Assembly (NCBI RefSeq): GCF_963675985.1
Contig: NZ_OY780958.1
Location: forward strand, 2,232,001-2,296,000
From: an uncultured Roseibium sp.
GTDB lineage: Bacteria; Pseudomonadota; Alphaproteobacteria; Rhizobiales; Stappiaceae
DNA: 64,000 nucleotides
Reading direction: 5' to 3'
Positions 60,063 to 64,000 of the stretch are shown piece by piece. The notes under the pieces were generated by a model. It searched no databases and had not been told where the DNA came from. It saw nothing but the letters and a program-made list of their open reading frames with translations. Each line of letters starts with the position of its first letter. Position 1 is the stretch's first letter. Both the position numbers and the translations under genes were made by a program.

Positions 60063-63000
60063 ATGGCGCGTTCACTTTCGGGAACCGGGCCTTTGTCGCG
60101 GCAAGCAGGGCGAAGCATAGCGGACAGGCGCTTGCGCACCTCCAGGTCGGCGGCGCTCCTAGGTAGCACGGCGTTGATTTCCCTTTCGATGTTTTTCACC
60201 ACCGGTCCGGCATGGGCCGACGATTTGCTCGTCGGCCAGTCCTCTCCCGGAGAAGTGCACGACGTTTCCGGCACAGAGACCTATGACAATTTTCGCATCG
60301 GCTATGGCACGAACGAAATCGGCACCGTCAATGTGCGCAATGGCGCAAAACTGATCACGGGACCCGGCGAATCCTCTCTTGGCGGCCTGGCCGGCAGTGA
60401 TGGCACGGTGACCATATCGGGAGCCGGATCCACGTGGACGGCGAACGGACAGGTTCGCGATGGATACAACTATCTTGGCGATGCCGGTACGGCCACTCTG
60501 GTCATAGACGATGGAGGATCGCTAGCTCTTAACCGCGGGCTATTCGGGGTTGCCGGTACCGGCAACACGAATGTCACCGTCAAGGACAGCGGTTCCAGCT
60601 TTCAGGCAACCGGCGACATTATCATCGGGTATGACGGAACGGCCAGAATTGACGTTTCCAACGGCGCGGCTTTCAAGACCAACGGAGTTGCTATCGGAGG
60701 CCGGCCCAACACTTCTGACGCGGGCACCGGAACGCTGACGGTCAGCGGTGCGGGAACGCGCTGGACGAACCGCGCCGGCGTCGATGTTGGCCGGGGCAGC
60801 GGCGGGACGGGGACACTGACAATCTCCGATGGAGCGACCGCCACGATGGCCGGCGGCGTTTATGGCGAAAGCGGCGCCACGGTTTTGATTAAGGGCGAAA
60901 ACACGAACGTGACAATCGGTGACAAGGCCGACACCTCGAGCACGATGTGGTTCTCGTTCACCGGCGGCGACATAACTGTTTCGGATGGAGCCTATCTTTA
61001 CAGCGACGGCGGCTATATCGGCGGAAGCACAACGGCGCTGACCACCATGAAGGTTTCCGGTCCGGGCACTGTCTGGGAAACGACCCGGCGCATTTTCGTC
61101 GGCGGCGACGACGGCGGTGCCGGCGGCGGGAATGGCGTCCTGACCGTCTCCAATGGCGCCTCGGTCGATTCCGCCACCATCGGGGCCGGTCTCGACACCG
61201 GCTCGACCGGCAGGATCGACATCACTGGCGCCGGGACTTCGGTCCATGCCAAGGCCGTTCCCGAGGAGGCCTTTCCCGGCAATTTTTACGTGGCCTATGC
61301 CGGCAACGGCGTGGTCAACCTGTCCGATGGCGCGGCTCTTACCGTCGACAATGAGCTGCGCATCGCCACTGCCGCCGGCAGCACCGGCACGTTAAATATC
61401 GGCGCCGCTGAAAGCGACGGCCCGGTCGCCCCCGGCAGCATCACCGCCCCGACCGTCGTGTTTGGCGACGGCACCGGAACGCTGGTGCTCAATCACACCA
61501 GCGAAAACTATACACTGTCGACCAATGTGACCGGCAACGGGACCTTGAAGATCCTGTCCGGCACGACGCATCTGACCGGGGATTATTCGGGCTACACCGG
61601 CGCCGTGACGATCGATGGCGGTGCGCTTTCGCTCGATACGCGCGGTGCCGTCGCCGGCGCGTTCACCGTGAACTCCGGCGGTGCCCTCACCGTGACCAGC
61701 GCGATCTCGGGGGTAAGCGATGCCGTGTCGATGAATGGCGCAACCCTTGACAATTCCGGATCGATCTCGGGATCCCGCTACGGCATCTTGCTCACAACGG
61801 GCGGCAATACGCTCACCAATTCCGGCACGATCTCCGGTGGCACCGCCTCGGTTTATTACGCTGCTGGAGGCAACTCGCTCGCCATAACGCCAACCGCCAG
61901 CTTCGGCGCACTGGTCGACTTCAACAATACGACCGGCAACACCACCAGCTTCGGCGCCGGCAGCTATTCCGTTCCGGTCGCCCGCTATCTCACCGCGGAC
62001 AACGCGATCGAACTGAACAACAGCCGGCAAACCGTGGTTTACGGCAACCCCGCATCGGCTTCCGGCACGATCAACGTGATCGATGCGGGCGCCACGGTCT
62101 CGTCCTTCGCCACGACCCAGATGATCACCTCTTCGGTCAGCACGGTCATGACAGACATCCTCTCGGTCGATGTCGACCGGAGCGGCCCTGTCTACAGCCC
62201 AAACGAGTCCGGTCCGGCGCTCGGTTATGAAACCGCCAAACCGAGGACCGACGGCGAACAGGCCATCGCGACCCTGATCGGCGACGGACTGGCTATCGAT
62301 CCCTATGGCAACCTTATCTGGATGCGGGCTTTCGGAGGTCAGAGCTTCGACGACGACACCGACACCACTGCCGCTCATTACGGCGTCGCCCTCGGAGCCG
62401 ATCATATTTTCGGCCAGACCCGTCTCGGCGTGATGGGCGGATATGGCAGGATGAGCAACCGGGCGAACGATGGCAGTTCGAAAGTGAGCGGCGACACCTT
62501 CTTCGGCGGGCTTTACGCCCGTCACGCCTTCGACAACCGCTATTTCGACGCCTCCCTGGTCGCGGGTGGCATGTTTTCCGACGCGAACCGCCGGATCAAT
62601 ACCGGCACGCAAATGGCGACCGGGACTTTCGGTGGCTGGTTCCTGTCGCCGGAAATGGCCCTTTCGCAAAACTACGGCCTGTCAAAGGGCTGGATGTTCA
62701 CCCCCAAGGGTATCTTGCGCTACACGCACGGATCGTTCGACGGCTATACCGAGGAAGGATCTTCGCAGAATATCTCGTACGATCCGCGGACCACAGACGC
62801 CTTGCAGGCAGCACTGGAACTGAAGGTCACCCGCCGACACCGGTTCGCCAATGGCCGTACTGCCTCCGTTTCCCTGGCTGGAACAGTCCTCGACACTTAC
62901 AATATGAGCGATTCCAGCTTCAACGCCACATTGCAGAACACAAGCTTCACGATCTCGACTTCGGACCAACGCCACGTCATCGGCGGCAAACTCGGTCTCA

Positions 63001-63116
63001 ATACGGAAGTCACGCTCAATCCTCGGGCTGCCCTATTCGCCAACACCAATGCAGGCATCTATAGCGACAATTCCTGGGACTACTCGGCCAATGTGGGGTT
63101 CAAGTTCCGCTTCTAA
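60063..63116 (+). CDS. Autotransporter with T5SS/PEP-CTERM-type repeats in the passenger
   Basis: 1,017 residues. A long basic N-terminus (MARSLSGTGPLSRQAGRSIADRRLRTSRSAALLG) leads to a signal core STALISLSMFFTTGPAWA. The passenger has repeats of the type GTVTISGAGSTWTANGQ, GTLTVSGAGTRWTNRAGVDVG, MKVSGPGTVWETTRRIFVG and IDITGAGTSVHAKA, the T5SS/PEP-CTERM-associated repeat that builds a beta-helix. The C-terminal about 270 residues (NLIWMRAFGGQSFDDDTDTTAAHYGVALGADHIFG to YSANVGFKFRF) form the outer-membrane barrel ending in F-R-F. AGAAGGGG precedes the ATG. It should be surface-exposed and may mediate adhesion or aggregation. Divergent from the LuxR solo. Confidence 0.9.
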   Translation: MARSLSGTGPLSRQAGRSIADRRLRTSRSAALLGSTALISLSMFFTTGPAWADDLLVGQSSPGEVHDVSGTETYDNFRIGYGTNEIGTVNVRNGAKLITGPGESSLGGLAGSDGTVTISGAGSTWTANGQVRDGYNYLGDAGTATLVIDDGGSLALNRGLFGVAGTGNTNVTVKDSGSSFQATGDIIIGYDGTARIDVSNGAAFKTNGVAIGGRPNTSDAGTGTLTVSGAGTRWTNRAGVDVGRGSGGTGTLTISDGATATMAGGVYGESGATVLIKGENTNVTIGDKADTSSTMWFSFTGGDITVSDGAYLYSDGGYIGGSTTALTTMKVSGPGTVWETTRRIFVGGDDGGAGGGNGVLTVSNGASVDSATIGAGLDTGSTGRIDITGAGTSVHAKAVPEEAFPGNFYVAYAGNGVVNLSDGAALTVDNELRIATAAGSTGTLNIGAAESDGPVAPGSITAPTVVFGDGTGTLVLNHTSENYTLSTNVTGNGTLKILSGTTHLTGDYSGYTGAVTIDGGALSLDTRGAVAGAFTVNSGGALTVTSAISGVSDAVSMNGATLDNSGSISGSRYGILLTTGGNTLTNSGTISGGTASVYYAAGGNSLAITPTASFGALVDFNNTTGNTTSFGAGSYSVPVARYLTADNAIELNNSRQTVVYGNPASASGTINVIDAGATVSSFATTQMITSSVSTVMTDILSVDVDRSGPVYSPNESGPALGYETAKPRTDGEQAIATLIGDGLAIDPYGNLIWMRAFGGQSFDDDTDTTAAHYGVALGADHIFGQTRLGVMGGYGRMSNRANDGSSKVSGDTFFGGLYARHAFDNRYFDASLVAGGMFSDANRRINTGTQMATGTFGGWFLSPEMALSQNYGLSKGWMFTPKGILRYTHGSFDGYTEEGSSQNISYDPRTTDALQAALELKVTRRHRFANGRTASVSLAGTVLDTYNMSDSSFNATLQNTSFTISTSDQRHVIGGKLGLNTEVTLNPRAALFANTNAGIYSDNSWDYSANVGFKFRF

Positions 63117-63136
63117 AACAGATCGCGCATTTGGGG

Positions 63137-64000
63137 TCAAACCTTCTGCACCCATACGGCCGTATCGTGAAACGCGGCACCGCCGTATGGAGCCGCCGGG
63201 TCGGCGCCGGTGAGCGTGTTGATCCCCTTGCCGTCCGGAAAAGCCTCGTTCGGCCAGACGCCTTCGGAAATCACCGTGCCCGGTGTCATCCCTTCCACGT
63301 AGCGCGCATGGAGCGTGACGATCCCTCGGTTGTTGCCCATTTCGACCAGGTCGCCGTCATTGATGCCGTGGTCTTCCGCATCCGCCTGCAGCATCCAGAC
63401 TTCCGGTCGCTTTTCCTTCTTTCGAGAGCTCTCGGTCTCGTTGAAGGTGGAATTCAGGAAAGACCGGGCCGGCGCCGTCACCAGGCGGAACGGATGACGC
63501 TCACTGGCGTGTTCCAGGTATTCCCAGTGATCGGGCAGTTCGGGCATGGTCGTCCAGGGGCCGAGCGGACCGATCGGTGACTTGTTTGGCGATGCGGACC
63601 GGCCCCAGTCGGGACGAAAATGGAATTTGCCGTCCGCATGGCCGAAGCCGCCCAGATAATGCGCGCTGTCGAAATCCGGCTGCAGGTCGATCCAGCGGTT
63701 TTCCTCCAGCTCTTCAAGCGTGCCGTAGCCGGAGTTCCGCAACATCCAGTCGATATGCTCGCGGGCGGTCATATGAAAACCGGGATGCTGGTCGGCGCCA
63801 AGGCGTTTTGCCAGCTCGTTCAGGACGAAGAGGTTCTCGCGCGGGCCGTCGGGCGCATCGACGACCTTGGGACCGAGCATCAGATACTGATGGCCGCCGC
63901 CCCTGTAGATATCGTCGTGTTCCAGGAACTGGGTCGCCGGCAGCACCACGTCGGCCATCTTCGCCGTCTCGGTCATGAATTGCTCGTGGACGCAGACAAA
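63137..64000 (-). CDS. Molybdopterin oxidoreductase, C-terminal part (runs past window end)
   Basis: At least 287 codons; the frame continues through base 64,000 (FVCVHEQF precedes the internal Met at 63,976), so the true start lies beyond the window. ETAKMADVVLPATQFLEHDDIYRGGGHQYLMLGPKVVDAP is the molybdopterin-domain region of the DMSO-reductase superfamily. From about residue 165, FRLVTAPARSFLNSTFNETESSRKKEKRPEVWMLQADAEDHGINDGDLVEMGNNRGIVTLHARYVEGMTPGTVISEGVWPNEAFPDGKGINTLTG is the molydopterin dinucleotide-binding domain. It resembles assimilatory or BisC-like oxidoreductases. Substrate unknown. It is convergent with the autotransporter, 20 bp apart. Confidence 0.92.
   Translation of the reverse strand, partial: FVCVHEQFMTETAKMADVVLPATQFLEHDDIYRGGGHQYLMLGPKVVDAPDGPRENLFVLNELAKRLGADQHPGFHMTAREHIDWMLRNSGYGTLEELEENRWIDLQPDFDSAHYLGGFGHADGKFHFRPDWGRSASPNKSPIGPLGPWTTMPELPDHWEYLEHASERHPFRLVTAPARSFLNSTFNETESSRKKEKRPEVWMLQADAEDHGINDGDLVEMGNNRGIVTLHARYVEGMTPGTVISEGVWPNEAFPDGKGINTLTGADPAAPYGGAAFHDTAVWVQKV

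Noticed and set aside
1..64000. tRNA or rRNA genes
   Set aside because: None recognised by eye on either strand; a covariance-model scan would be needed to exclude a tRNA.

Overview
The window is a piece of a GC-rich alphaproteobacterial chromosome. The housekeeping block at the right (aspS, rnd, ppx, ppk1, a HdaA-type DnaA regulator, an AI-2E family permease, then divergent purM-purN) has an arrangement familiar from Hyphomicrobiales. Together with the codon bias, two autotransporters and many signalling proteins, this suggests a marine Stappiaceae-like organism (Roseibium/Labrenzia type). That assignment is inference; no rRNA or tRNA gene was seen.

Layout. 1-7,990: end of a CPA1 Na+/H+ antiporter, a flavin monooxygenase behind a 19-bp palindrome, a small secreted SnoaL-like protein, a divergent Rid-family/TetR pair separated by three copies of one operator, a DCC-family thiol oxidoreductase coupled to a saccharopine-dehydrogenase/DUF4166 protein, and a MetE-like methyltransferase. 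7,990-12,430: an accessory islet with an apparently intact IS3-family element, degenerate repeats and a low-GC gene for a 582-residue membrane protein of unknown function. 12,430-17,680: a TetR regulator divergent from a PspA / YiaA-YiaB / Aas cluster (membrane stress and phospholipid reacylation), with two identical-type 13-bp operators in the gap. 17,975-29,351: a surface/collar region. It holds a LuxR-type regulator, a DUF6916-like small protein, a GNAT acetyltransferase, a predicted beta-propeller, three tandem phage-tail-collar (microcystin-dependent-protein type) paralogs, a very AT-rich gap of roughly 450 bp, and a 1,922-codon autotransporter whose passenger is built from seven near-identical 360-bp repeats plus three divergent ones.

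29,378-41,138: a DUF2235 hydrolase, an AEC transporter, an AraC/GyrI-like regulator, a small monooxygenase, two ureide-catabolism genes (ureidoglycine aminohydrolase, ureidoglycolate lyase), an EAL phosphodiesterase, a PfkB-family kinase, and two tandem related secreted proteins of unknown function. 41,257-43,251: a soluble chemoreceptor combining protoglobin, MCP, CZB and PilZ modules. 43,552-57,006: an exporter of MsbA type, aspS, an orphan ParA, rnd, ppx, ppk1, hdaA, AI-2E permease, purM, purN. 57,110-64,000: an OafA-type acyltransferase with SGNH domain, a LuxR solo divergent from a second autotransporter, and the C-terminal part of a molybdopterin oxidoreductase running off the window.

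The least described parts are the collar/propeller/GNAT/DUF6916 cluster beside the giant repeat autotransporter, the TetR-PspA-YiaAB-Aas cluster, the four-module chemoreceptor, the tandem 395/706-residue secreted paralogs and the orphan low-GC membrane protein beside the IS element.
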